From the NCBI RefSeq assembly GCF_001187785.1, contig NZ_CP012154.1, forward strand, positions 304,501 to 368,500: 64,000 nucleotides of DNA. Direction: 5' to 3'. The DNA is from Wenzhouxiangella marina (GTDB lineage: Bacteria; Pseudomonadota; Gammaproteobacteria; Xanthomonadales; Wenzhouxiangellaceae). The notes under the pieces are model-generated. The model had not been told where the DNA came from. It was given only the letters and a program-made list of their open reading frames with translations, and did not search any database. The position numbers and the translations under genes are program-made. Below, in pieces: positions 48,664 to 56,317 of this stretch (its first letter is position 1; every line of letters starts with the position of its first letter).

Positions 48664-48691
48664 AAAAAGGGGTGCTTCGGCGCCCCTTTTT
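48664..48691 (+). terminator. Intrinsic terminator after rpoD
   Basis: AAAAAGGGGTGC, UUCG tetraloop and GCGCCCCTTTTT form a stem with one G-U pair and a T-run. The A-run before the stem makes it bidirectional-looking. Just upstream, 48632-48660 carries a short CGGAGACGCAGAGAAAG segment like other dispersed intergenic elements. Confidence 0.93.
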
Positions 48692-48792
48692 CATTGCGTT
48701 GCCTGACAGCTTCGAGGGCCATGCCCCGAACATTCCCGTCCGGCCGACGACCGAAACCCGCCGTCCACACCACGCCTGACCGAAGCCCCGAC

Positions 48793-48916
48793 GTAGGTCG
48801 GGCCAGTGCAGGTCGGAGGCGTAGCGCGATTGGCCGGAGGCCAGAAGCGCTGCGCCGAAGACCGACCGCGCGTGCGCCCGACGGACCATGCGCCCGCTAT
48901 CTCCGTCAACCCGACG
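48793..48916 (+). repeat. GTAG-headed unit, type II (expanded loop)
   Basis: Starts GTAGGTCGGGCC, then about 80 bases of loop insert containing GGCCGGAGGCC, then CGCCCGACGGACCATG and a short part of the tail. First unit of the array. Confidence 0.8.
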
Positions 48917-48958
48917 ATCCAGCCCGCCATCCGCACCACGCTTGACCGACGCCCCGAC

Positions 48959-49064
48959 GTAGGTCGGGCCCACGCGCCCGACGGTCCATCTCTCAGCCAT
49001 CTCCGCAAACCGGACGGCGCAATCGCGCAGCCTTCGCGAAGAACCCGACGCACGCATATTGCAG
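48959..49064 (+). repeat. GTAG-headed unit, type I, opens cassette 1
   Basis: 106 bases: GTAG head, GTCGGGC / GCCCGAC stem, GGTCCATC, two ACCCGACG-like boxes and the end CGCATATTGCAG. Almost the same as the units at 49502 and 51977. Confidence 0.88.
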
Positions 49065-49175
49065 CCATCGCCGGCCACCCTACAGCCGATGGTTCCCCAA
49101 CACGCTGCGCCCGATGAGCACCCGGTCAGGAATCGTCGAATCAACGCAGCGCGGGCTCCGTTCGGTTTCATGTGC

Positions 49176-49284
49176 TGGCCGCGATATCCGCGCGTCGGGT
49201 TTTCGGTGGGGATTGCAGCATCTCGCCGTCGAGTTGTTGGAGATGGTTGGGGCATGGACCGTCGGGGACGTGGCCCCGACCTAC
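49176..49284 (-). repeat. GTAG-headed unit, type I, inverted, cassette 1
   Basis: Reverse complement reads GTAGGTCGGGGCCACGTCC, CCGACGGTCCATG, then the tail to GATATCGCGG. With the forward unit at 48959 it forms a large inverted pair around a spacer of about 110 bases. Confidence 0.85.
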
Positions 49285-49371
49285 CGTGGGCTTCGATCGG
49301 GCCTTGTCGATCGTGGGTTTGGCAACGGCATCCGGCAATCCGGGTTGCCTTCGTTCGGCATCGAGCCCAAT

Positions 49372-49421
49372 GTAGGTCGGCCCAGCGCAGATCGGAGGCG
49401 TAGTGCGGTTGGCTGTAGGCC
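49372..49421 (+). repeat. GTAG-headed unit, type II, truncated
   Basis: GTAGGTCGGCCCAGCGCAG followed by the type II insert as far as GGCTGTAGGCC; the closing stem and tail are missing or replaced. Confidence 0.7.
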
Positions 49422-49501
49422 AGGTGCTCCAATGGCTGGAGAAACCTGGCAGCTCCGTCTGGGTTTGCCGATCCGTACCACGCTCATTCGAAGCCCATCG
49501 A

Positions 49502-49607
49502 GTAGGTCGGCCCCACGTGGCCGACGGTCCATCTCTCAGCCATCTCCGCAAACCCGACGGCGCAATCGCGCAGCATTAGCGAAGAACCCGACGCAAGCAT
49601 ATTGCAG
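49502..49607 (+). repeat. GTAG-headed unit, type I, opens cassette 2
   Basis: 106 bases, GTCGGCC / GGCCGAC stem; tail nearly identical to the 48959 unit, with GCATTAGCGAAG in place of CCTTCGCGAAG. Confidence 0.88.
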
Positions 49608-49717
49608 CCATCGCCGGCCACCCTACAGCCGATGGTTCCCCAACACGCTGCGCCCGATGAGCACCCGGTCAGGAATCGTCGAATCAACGCAGCGCGGGCT
49701 CCGTTCGGTTTCATGTG

Positions 49718-49834
49718 CTGGCCGCGATATCCGCGCGTCGGATGTTCGGTGGGGATTGCAGCATCTCGCCGTCGAGTTGTTGGAGATGGTTGGGGCATGG
49801 ACCGTCGGGGACGTGGACAGTGGCCCCGACCTAC
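49718..49834 (-). repeat. GTAG-headed unit, type I, inverted, cassette 2
   Basis: Inverted copy matching 49176-49284 but with an insert of about 8 bases (ACAGTGGC region) inside the hairpin loop. Confidence 0.84.
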
Positions 49835-49921
49835 CGCAGGCTTCGATCGGGCGCTGTCGATCGTGGGTTTGGCAACGGCATCCGTAAATCCGGGTTGCCT
49901 TCGTTCGACATCGAGCCCAAT

Positions 49922-50000
49922 GTAGGTCGGCCTAGCGCAGGCCGGAGGCGTAGTGCGGTTGGTCGTAGGACCATACGCCCGCTATCTCCGTCAACCCGAC
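49922..50000 (+). repeat. GTAG-headed unit, type II, internally deleted
   Basis: Head GTAGGTCGGCCTAGCGCAG and insert start as in other type II units, then a jump to GACCATACGCCCGCTATC; most of the closing stem is missing. Confidence 0.75.
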
Positions 50001-50043
50001 TATCCAGCCCGCCATCCGCACCACGCCTGACCGAAGCCCCGAC

Positions 50044-50149
50044 GTAGGTCGGCCCCACGTGGCCGACGGACCATGTTGCAGACATCTCCGTCGCCTCGAC
50101 GACGAGATGATGAATCCACCACCAGGAACCCGACGCACGCATATTGCAG
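50044..50149 (+). repeat. GTAG-headed unit, type I, end of left array
   Basis: 106 bases with GTCGGCC / GGCCGAC stem and a distinct tail centre (GACGAGATGATGAATCCACC), the same variant as the unit at 52568. Ends CGCATATTGCAG. Confidence 0.86.
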
Positions 50150-50368
50150 ACCAAGTTGCAGACACCTCCGTAAACTTGACGGCTGAGCACCGGGGCTCGC
50201 ACCACGCTCGGTAAAAGGCCGGCATGATCGGATTCCGCCTGCTTGTCTATCTCGTTTCTTGCCCCAAGCTCTTTGATGAGACGCCGGCCGATCGGATCGC
50301 TGATCGGGGAGTGAGGTCTCTGTAAGCGATTGGCTATAAATGCCCGTTGCCGTTATCAGGAGGGTTTC

Positions 50369-51121
50369 ATGAACAAGCCGTGGTGGATTCGTTATTCCAG
50401 CCTTCTCGTACTTCTGGGTGGCCTGTCGCTGGGGCTGCATACACCGCCCGCGTCGGCGCAGCTGAGTCTTCCGCTGGACTATCCCGAGAGCATCTACCTG
50501 TGTCCCGCTTTTACGGAGGCCGATCGTGACAGCCATCGCTTTCCCTTCGGCCTGGGGCTGGATGGAAGGCGCCAGGACTTCGATCGTCTGTTCGAGGCGG
50601 AGCCCTATGTGGCCTTGGCCATGCTGTTGTTCGCGCCGGTGGAGGGCTGGTTGCAGTCGCACGCCGGTCGCGGGGGTGGGTCAGCGTCGTTCAATTTCGA
50701 CGTCGATGCGCTCGACCTGAGTGTCGCCTTCGATGAACTGTTTGCTTCCTATCGGTCCGAGCGGGGTTTCTCCCTCGAGGCCTACGAGGGCTTCTGGTTG
50801 AACGTTGACCGCCTGATCGCGGCCGCCGACGCGAAGCTGGAGGGCAACATCGGAGTCCTGGTCGAGTTCTCCACCCCGGTCGATGTGGGCCCGGGGGACC
50901 AGGGCCGGATTCGCGTGCAGCTCGTTCAGGAGTTCATCGATGTCGAATCGAGGACCCTGCAGGCGCTGGAGGAGACTCGGCGCGTCTTCGATCTGTTTCT
51001 TGATGAACCCGGCTCGACCTCGTTTCCCATCATGAGCCGTTACGGCGTCAGCGCCGATGCCAGGCTCCATGCCTTCGAACTGAAGCCGGTTTCGCTGTTG
51101 CAAGACGTCGGTCCGCGATAG
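50369..51121 (+). CDS. Secreted protein of unknown function
   Basis: 250 residues from ATG 50369 with a strong CAGGAGGG ribosome site. Signal peptide residues about 1-31 (cleavage near PASAQ). The mature protein has no motif I recognise: it is acidic and contains aromatic residues and regular helical stretches (LQALEETRRVFDLFLDEPG). Two cysteines at most; one (CPAF) follows the mature N-terminus. It forms a pair with the gene 26 bases downstream, and the pair is bordered on both sides by repeat arrays. The localisation is predicted to be periplasmic or outer membrane; the function is unknown. Confidence 0.7.
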   Translation: MNKPWWIRYSSLLVLLGGLSLGLHTPPASAQLSLPLDYPESIYLCPAFTEADRDSHRFPFGLGLDGRRQDFDRLFEAEPYVALAMLLFAPVEGWLQSHAGRGGGSASFNFDVDALDLSVAFDELFASYRSERGFSLEAYEGFWLNVDRLIAAADAKLEGNIGVLVEFSTPVDVGPGDQGRIRVQLVQEFIDVESRTLQALEETRRVFDLFLDEPGSTSFPIMSRYGVSADARLHAFELKPVSLLQDVGPR

Positions 51122-51147
51122 GTGCTGGTTTCCGTCGAGCGTTGCCT

Positions 51148-51939
51148 GTGAACCGCCTTCGTCTTGCGATTGCATTGCTTGTTGGCTTCGCTCTGCTGCT
51201 GGCGTGGCTTTTTCGGCTGCAGGGTCCGGCACCGATGCCTCCGCCCCAGGGCGCGCCCGCAACGTCCGTCCCGGCGCTCGAGCCGATGCTGTCGGACTCG
51301 AGCGATGCGCTTGTGCTCGAGTCCCCGGAATCCGCTCCAATATCGAATTCGGCCCCGGAGCCTGGCCAGGCTCGCTCCGAGCCGACAGCGTCCGCTGACG
51401 ACAGACGGCCCACCCTGCCACCCGCCGAAGCGGCCATGGCCGAATGGCGCGAAGCCACGCTGCAGGTGCCCATGCGCGTGCGCGATGCCGTTGTTCGGAT
51501 GAGCGACGAGGAACTTCGGGCCCTGGCGGAAGCCGGCGATCCCTTCGCCCAGTTCGAGTTCGGGGTACGTCTGGCGCACAACCGCGACCGGGGTGTCGAG
51601 GGCATCGAGTGGTTCATGGAGGCAGCCTCTCAGGGCAGCATCGAGGCGGCCCAGCAGATTGCGATGATCTACCTGGCCGGGGCCGGCGGGGTCGAGCGGG
51701 ACCGGCTGGCAGCGGTCGCCTGGCTGCAGGTCGCGCAGGCGATGGGAGATTGGACAGCAATGTACCCTGGCTATAACCTCCGGCGCGAGTTCAGTCGTGA
51801 AGAGCTCATGCTCCTCGACATCTTCGAATCCGAGCTGCTGCAGGAGCTCAACCGTCGGCATGTCGAACGGACGGGTCAGCCGCTGCCTTATCGCCCTCGA
51901 CCGGGAACGGACCAGCTTCTGGATCCAGGCGACGGCTAG
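51148..51939 (+). CDS. Membrane-anchored protein with Sel1-like repeats
   Basis: 263 residues from GTG 51148 (MNRLRLAIALLVGFALLLAWLF); a TTG two codons earlier is possible. One N-terminal hydrophobic segment (residues about 5-23) would anchor it, followed by a long proline/serine-rich linker (to about residue 95). The C-terminal part has two Sel1/TPR-like helices pairs: LAEAGDPFAQFEFGVRLAH and AASQGSIEAAQQIAMIYLAGAGG. Sel1 repeats usually mediate protein-protein contact. Its partner may be the secreted protein encoded just upstream. The right repeat array begins 37 bases after the stop. Confidence 0.7.
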   Translation: MNRLRLAIALLVGFALLLAWLFRLQGPAPMPPPQGAPATSVPALEPMLSDSSDALVLESPESAPISNSAPEPGQARSEPTASADDRRPTLPPAEAAMAEWREATLQVPMRVRDAVVRMSDEELRALAEAGDPFAQFEFGVRLAHNRDRGVEGIEWFMEAASQGSIEAAQQIAMIYLAGAGGVERDRLAAVAWLQVAQAMGDWTAMYPGYNLRREFSREELMLLDIFESELLQELNRRHVERTGQPLPYRPRPGTDQLLDPGDG

Positions 51940-51976
51940 CTCCGGCCTGCGCCGTGCCCGATCGAAGCCGCGACGA

Positions 51977-52094
51977 GTAGGTCGGGCTCACACGCCCGAC
52001 GGACCATGTCCCTGTCCATCTCTCAGCCATCTCCGCAAACCCGACGGCGCAATCGCGCAGCATTAGCGAAGAACCCGACGCACGCATATTGCAG
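51977..52094 (+). repeat. GTAG-headed unit, type I, opens cassette 3
   Basis: 118 bases. Stem GTCGGGC / GCCCGAC around TCACAC. Contains an extra 12 bases (GTCCCTGTCCAT region) after GGACCATG, otherwise as the 48959 and 49502 units. Confidence 0.85.
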
Positions 52095-52204
52095 CCATCG
52101 CCGACCACCCTACGGCCGATGGTTCCCCAACACGCTGCGCCCGATGAGCACCCGGTCAGGAATCGTCGAATCAACGCAGCGTGGGCTCCGTTCGGTTTCA
52201 TGTG

Positions 52205-52314
52205 CTGGCCGCGATATCCGCGCGTCGGGTTTTCGGTGGGGATTGCAGCATCTCGCCGTCGAGTTGTTGGAGATGGTTGGGGCATGGACCGTCGGGGACG
52301 TGGCCCCGACCTAC
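52205..52314 (-). repeat. GTAG-headed unit, type I, inverted, cassette 3
   Basis: Almost identical to the inverted unit at 49176-49284, including the GTCGGGGACGTGGCCCCGAC core. Confidence 0.85.
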
Positions 52315-52401
52315 CGTGGGCTTCGATCGGACGTTGTCGATCGTGGTTTTGGCAACGGCATCCGTAAATCCGGGTTGCCTTCGTTCGACATCGAGCCCAA
52401 T

Positions 52402-52524
52402 GTAGGTCGGCCCAGCGCAGATCGGAGGCGTAGTGCGGTTGGCCGGAGGCCAGAAGCGCTGCGCCGAAGACCGACCGCGTGTGCGCCCGACGGACCATAC
52501 GCCCGCTATCTCCGTCAACCCGAC
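52402..52524 (+). repeat. GTAG-headed unit, type II (expanded loop)
   Basis: Full-length type II unit nearly identical to 48793-48916, with the GGCCGGAGGCC insert and closing CGCCCGACGGACCAT. Confidence 0.8.
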
Positions 52525-52567
52525 GATCCAGCCCGCCGTCCACACCACGCCTGACCGAAGCCCCGAG

Positions 52568-52673
52568 GTAGGTCGGGCCCACGCGCCCGACGGACCATGT
52601 TGCAGACATCTCCGTCGCCTCGACGACGAGATGATGAATCCACCACCAGGAACCCGACGCACGCATATTGCAG
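52568..52673 (+). repeat. GTAG-headed unit, type I, opens truncated cassette
   Basis: 106 bases, same tail variant as 50044-50149. After it the cassette spacer (CCCAACACGCTGCGCCCGAT) continues to about 52760 and then stops. Confidence 0.85.
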
Positions 52674-52822
52674 CCATCGCCGACCACCCTACGGCCGATG
52701 GCTCCCCAACACGCTGCGCCCGATAGGTACCCGGTCTGGATCGTCGAATCAATGCAGGACCATGTCCCAGCGATCTCCGTCAACGCGACGATCGACAAGA
52801 CGATCGACGCCCCCGGACCCCT

Positions 52823-53878
52823 TCAGAAGGTCCGGCTTCTGACCGTCTCCACCAGCACCTCGACGTGCTCCGGCGGCACCTCGGGGGTGATCCCGTGGCC
52901 CAGATTGAAGATATGGCCCGGGCCGTCGCCGAAGCTGTCGAGGACGCGGCGGGTCTCGGCCTGGATGATCTCCGGGCTGGTCAGTAGCACTGCGGGGTCG
53001 AGGTTGCCCTGCAGGGCCACGCGATGGCCGACGCGCTCGCGCGCTTCGCTCAGGTCCATGGTCCAGTCCACGCCCAGGCCCTGGCAGCCCGTGTCGGCGA
53101 GTAGCTCCAGGTGCTGGCCACAGCCCTTGCCGAACAGGATCAGCGGGGTGTCAGGGCAGCGCTCCTTCAGCCGGTCGACGATGCGCTGCTGCGAGGCCAG
53201 GGAATAGTCCCGATACAGCGTTGGCGACAGGGCACCGCCCCAGGAGTCGAAGATCATCAGGGCATCGGCGCCGGCCTCGACCTGGGCGGCGAGGTAATCG
53301 GCGGTGGTGTCGGCCAGGTGGTTCATCAGCTGATGGGCGGCCTCGGGCGCGCCGAGGAGCAGCTTCTTGGCGTTGGCGAAGTCCTTGCTCGAGCGACCCT
53401 CGATCATGTAGGTGGCCACGGTCCAGGGGCTGCCGGCGAAGCCGATCAGGGGCGTGCCCTCGGGCAGGTCCCGGCGGATCAGGCGCACGGCCTCCATGAC
53501 ATAGCCCGTGTCGTCTTTGGGGTCCGGCGTGGGCAGGGCGGCGACGTCGTCGGGCGTTCGCACGGGACGCTCGAAGTAGGGGCCTTCGCCGGCCTGGAAA
53601 CCCAGCCCGAGCCCCATCGCGTGCGGCAGGATCAGGATGTCGGAAAACAGGATCGCCGCATCGAAGCCGTAGCGTTCGATCGGCTGCAGCGTGACCTCGC
53701 AGGCGAGCTCCGGGTTGCCGGCCAGCTTCAGAAAGCTGCCGGCCTTGGCGCGGGTGGCGCGGTATTCCGGCAGGTAGCGCCCGGCCTGGCGCATCAGCCA
53801 CATCGGGCGGCGTTCGGTGGGCTCGCGCCGAAGCGCCTTCATGAACAGGGAGTCTTTGATCGAAGAACTAGAAGTCAT
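52823..53878 (-). CDS. hemE: Uroporphyrinogen decarboxylase
   Basis: 351 residues from ATG 53878 with AGGA seven bases upstream. Family motifs: PMWLMRQAGRYLPEYRATRAKAGSFL (the RQAGR substrate motif), AAILFSDILILPHAMGLGLGF with the catalytic Asp, GFAGSPWTVATYMIEG and FGKGCGQHL; the C-terminus has NLGHGITPEVPPEHV. It decarboxylates uroporphyrinogen III to coproporphyrinogen III. Order aroK-aroB-hemE on the minus strand; a long inverted repeat separates aroB from hemE. Confidence 0.95.
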   Translation of the reverse strand: MTSSSSIKDSLFMKALRREPTERRPMWLMRQAGRYLPEYRATRAKAGSFLKLAGNPELACEVTLQPIERYGFDAAILFSDILILPHAMGLGLGFQAGEGPYFERPVRTPDDVAALPTPDPKDDTGYVMEAVRLIRRDLPEGTPLIGFAGSPWTVATYMIEGRSSKDFANAKKLLLGAPEAAHQLMNHLADTTADYLAAQVEAGADALMIFDSWGGALSPTLYRDYSLASQQRIVDRLKERCPDTPLILFGKGCGQHLELLADTGCQGLGVDWTMDLSEARERVGHRVALQGNLDPAVLLTSPEIIQAETRRVLDSFGDGPGHIFNLGHGITPEVPPEHVEVLVETVRSRTF

Positions 53879-53909
53879 TGCAGTGTCCTGAACTCCTAAA
53901 AAAATGCAT

Positions 53910-53988
53910 TCACCACAGAGGCACGGAGACACGGAGAAAAAGAAATTTGATCACTTTTCTCTCTGTGTACTCTGTGCCTCTGTGGTGA
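53910..53988. repeat. CACAGAG long inverted repeat, copy 2
   Basis: TCACCACAGAGGCAC at 53910-53924 pairs with GTGCCTCTGTGGTGA at 53974-53988; the inner part (CGGAGACACGGAGAAAA against TTTTCTCTCTGTGT) pairs imperfectly. It lies between aroB and hemE, both read leftwards, so here it would be a partial terminator rather than a convergent one. Related to 41670-41746. Confidence 0.85.
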
Positions 53989-54019
53989 GTCTGTTTTTGA
54001 ATTTGACTTTGTTTTTTCG

Positions 54020-55087
54020 TCACTTGACCAGCACTTCGCGGATATCGTCAGCCGGGCAGGGTGTGACGCTGGCCTGTCCGATGTCGTCGAGCAGGATCAG
54101 GCGGATCTGGTCGGCCCGGTTCTTCTTGTCCAGGCGCATCAGGTTGAGCAGGCGGTCGGGGTCGGCATCGGCCGGCAGGCGGGTGTCGAGGCCGAGTCGC
54201 TGGAGCAGCCTTTCGAGGCGGTCGCTGGTGCCGGTCGGGCAGCGGCCCAGGAATTCGCTCAGGCGGGCGGCCAGGACCATGCCGATGGCTACCGCTTCAC
54301 CATGGCGATAGCGCTGGTAGGCGGTGAAGGTCTCCAGGGCATGGCCGAAGGTGTGGCCGAAGTTCAGCAGGGCGCGCTGGCCGGCCTCCTTCTCGTCGGC
54401 GGCGACCACTTCGGCCTTGTTGCGCACCGACTGGTAGACCGCTTCGACCAGGGCGTCGGGGACGCGAGCGGCCAGGGCGTCGGCGCGGGCGTCCAGCCAG
54501 GCGAAGAAACCCGGGTCGCGGATGGCGCCGTACTTGACCACTTCGGCCAGGCCGGCCCGATAGTCGCGCTCGTCGAGGGTCTGCAGCGTATCGAGGTCGG
54601 CGATCACGGCAGCGGGCTGGTGGAAGGCGCCGATCAGATTCTTGCCCTGGGGGTGATTGACGCCGGTCTTGCCGCCGACCGCCGCGTCGACCTGGGCGAG
54701 CAGGGTAGTCGGCATCTGGATCACGCGAATGCCGCGCATGTAGCTGGCCGCGGCAAAGCCCGCCATGTCGCCGACCACGCCACCGCCGAGGGCGAGAATG
54801 GTCGCGTCGCGCTGGGCCTTCAGCTCGACCAGTTCATCGAGGATGCGTTGCCAGCTGGCGACCGTCTTGTATTCCTCGCCGGCTGGCAGAATGATCTTGC
54901 GCTTGTGCTGGATCCTGCTCAGGGTCGGGCGCAGTCGATCCAGATAGTGCTTCGCGACGTTCTGGTCGCTGACCACCAGCACTCGGCCTTCGAGGTGGCG
55001 GTCGAGGATGCTGGTCATGCCCAGCAGGCCCTGACCGACGTAGACCGGGTATTCGCCCCCGGCATGACGAACCTGGATGACTTTCAT
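54020..55087 (-). CDS. aroB: 3-dehydroquinate synthase
   Basis: 355 residues. NAD-binding region VLVVSDQNVAKHYLDRLRPTL, substrate motif LALGGGVVGDMAGFAAASYMRGI, TTLLAQVDAAVGGKTGVNHPQGKNLIGAFHQP, and zinc-ligand region LNFGHTFGHALET. AroB makes 3-dehydroquinate from DAHP in the shikimate pathway. It starts immediately after the aroK stop, so aroK and aroB are translationally linked. Confidence 0.96.
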   Translation of the reverse strand: MKVIQVRHAGGEYPVYVGQGLLGMTSILDRHLEGRVLVVSDQNVAKHYLDRLRPTLSRIQHKRKIILPAGEEYKTVASWQRILDELVELKAQRDATILALGGGVVGDMAGFAAASYMRGIRVIQMPTTLLAQVDAAVGGKTGVNHPQGKNLIGAFHQPAAVIADLDTLQTLDERDYRAGLAEVVKYGAIRDPGFFAWLDARADALAARVPDALVEAVYQSVRNKAEVVAADEKEAGQRALLNFGHTFGHALETFTAYQRYRHGEAVAIGMVLAARLSEFLGRCPTGTSDRLERLLQRLGLDTRLPADADPDRLLNLMRLDKKNRADQIRLILLDDIGQASVTPCPADDIREVLVK

Positions 55088-55615
55088 CTAAGGGCTTCCC
55101 TGGTTCAGGTGGGCACGGATCTGCTGTTCGGCTCGGGCGGCCATCTGCACGGGCACGACGTTGTCGGAACGGATCACCAGATGGGCGCATTCGGCGTACA
55201 GGGGGTCGCGCTCCCTGGCCAGCCGCTGCAGTCGTTCTTCCCGATCAGGAGCCTGTAGCAGGGGTCGGCGCTGGTCCTTCTCCAGCCGCCGAATCTGCTG
55301 ATCGACCCGGGTCTTCAACCAGACCACCAGACCGCGCTCGCGCAGCAGGCGGCGATTCTCCGCGTCGAGGATGCTGCCACCGCCCGTGGCCAGCAGCACG
55401 TCATCGCGCTGGGTCAATTCGTCGAGCATGGCCTGCTCGCGGGCGCGAAAGCCCTGTTCGCCTTCGATGTCGAAGATCGTACGGACTTCCACGCCGCAGC
55501 GGCGCTCGATGGCCTGGTCGAGGTCGATGAATTCCAGACCCAGACGTTCGGCCAGAAACCGGCCCACGGTGGTCTTGCCCGATCCCATCGGACCGATCAG
55601 GAAGATGCGCGGCAT
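55088..55615 (-). CDS. aroK: Shikimate kinase
   Basis: 175 residues from ATG 55615 (MPRIFLIGPMGSGKTTVGRFLAERLG). The P-loop is at residues 8-15. FIDLDQAIERR and FDIEGEQGFRAREQAML bind shikimate; ATGGGSIL and the LID region KDQRRPLLQAPDREERL are present. It phosphorylates shikimate. The gene is directly upstream of aroB. Between it and the divergent xrtH is a 159-base gap without a clear regulatory site. Confidence 0.94.
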   Translation of the reverse strand: MPRIFLIGPMGSGKTTVGRFLAERLGLEFIDLDQAIERRCGVEVRTIFDIEGEQGFRAREQAMLDELTQRDDVLLATGGGSILDAENRRLLRERGLVVWLKTRVDQQIRRLEKDQRRPLLQAPDREERLQRLARERDPLYAECAHLVIRSDNVVPVQMAARAEQQIRAHLNQGSP

Positions 55616-55774
55616 GAGCGTCGGTGAATCCGTGCGGGACGTCGTTGGTAACAGCACGCATGCTACCACGTTCGCTTCGATTCGCCGGGCCTCGCGTGTC
55701 GGCCTGGACGTGACAAGTCGGTGGCGGGCATTTGCTAAACTGCCGCTTCCTGTTGCTGGCTTTCGTGTGCCCCG

Positions 55775-56317
55775 ATGCTGCGTTTTTCCATCCTGTTCGT
55801 GGTTCTGATTCTCGGCCTGTTCACGATCGAAGTGCTCAAACCCGTGCAGGACCATGTGATCCTGCCGTTCACGGCGGTCATCGCTCATATCAGCGTGTTC
55901 ATCATCGAATTGTTCGACGATGGGGTGACCTCGGCCGGCAAGCAGATCTGGGACAACGCGACGGGCTTCGGCATCAGCATCGAGCCCGGTTGCAACGGGG
56001 TCGAAGCCCTGATCATCCTGTTCGCGGCGATCTTCGCCTTTCCCGCCTCGTTCAAGCGCAAGCTGATCGGCTTCTTCATCGGTTTCGTGGCCATCCAGGG
56101 CCTCAACCTGGTTCGCATCATCAGCCTGTTCTACATGGGCCAGTGGAACATGACCTGGTTCGAGTGGTTCCACCTGTATCTCTGGCAGGCCCTGATCATC
56201 CTCGATGCCCTGGTGGTCTGGCTGATCTGGCTGAGAACCCTGCCGCCGCGTGAAGGGCCCCCGCGAAACGATGATCCGGGTGCCGGCAACGACGATCTGG
56301 CCACGGCCAACTCATGA
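55775..56317 (+). CDS. xrtH: Exosortase H (IPTL-CTERM type)
   Basis: 180 residues with about four or five transmembrane helices. The small exosortase form has the three catalytic residues expected for the family: Cys73 in IEPGCNGVEALIILFAAIFAFP, Arg114 in GLNLVRIISLFYMG, and His133 in WFHLYLWQALI. This short form matches exosortase H, which processes proteins with IPTLxxWG-like C-terminal signals. Exosortases act in the inner membrane as transpeptidase-like sorters. A polar tail after residue 155 is not conserved. The next gene overlaps its stop by ATGA. A likely substrate with a VPALSP tail is encoded near 62.2-63.1 kb. Confidence 0.85.
   Translation: MLRFSILFVVLILGLFTIEVLKPVQDHVILPFTAVIAHISVFIIELFDDGVTSAGKQIWDNATGFGISIEPGCNGVEALIILFAAIFAFPASFKRKLIGFFIGFVAIQGLNLVRIISLFYMGQWNMTWFEWFHLYLWQALIILDALVVWLIWLRTLPPREGPPRNDDPGAGNDDLATANS

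Larger units (their letters stand above)
48692..50368. other. Non-coding repeat array, left side of the accessory island
   Basis: 1.68 kb without a credible gene. Frames without stops in this stretch come from repeat units with GC-rich composition and do not look like proteins. It holds six forward and two inverted GTAG-headed units (listed singly), arranged as cassettes with starts at 48959, 49502 and 50044, 543 and 542 bases apart. The right end (50230-50368) is unique sequence leading to the next gene and contains a possible -10 (TATAAA at 50335-50340). Confidence 0.85.
51940..52822. other. Non-coding repeat array, right side of the accessory island
   Basis: 883 bases without a credible gene. 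It holds three forward and one inverted GTAG-headed units: a full cassette 51977-52567 (like the two of the left array) and a truncated cassette from 52568, whose spacer can be followed to about 52760. The last 60 bases run into the hemE stop and show no terminator. Confidence 0.83.

Noticed and set aside
48659-49887. Several 100-260 codon frames in the left repeat array
   Set aside because: They are translations of repeat units. Similar peptides recur from each copy because the DNA repeats, not because proteins are conserved; no signal peptide, domain or ribosome site.
48793-52673. CRISPR-like repeat array
   Set aside because: Units are about 106-124 bases, occur in both orientations, and the intervening sequences are shared rather than unique; no cas genes.
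51848-52798. 316-codon minus-strand frame over the right repeat array
   Set aside because: Same reason: repeat-derived, and it overlaps the end of the Sel1-like gene.
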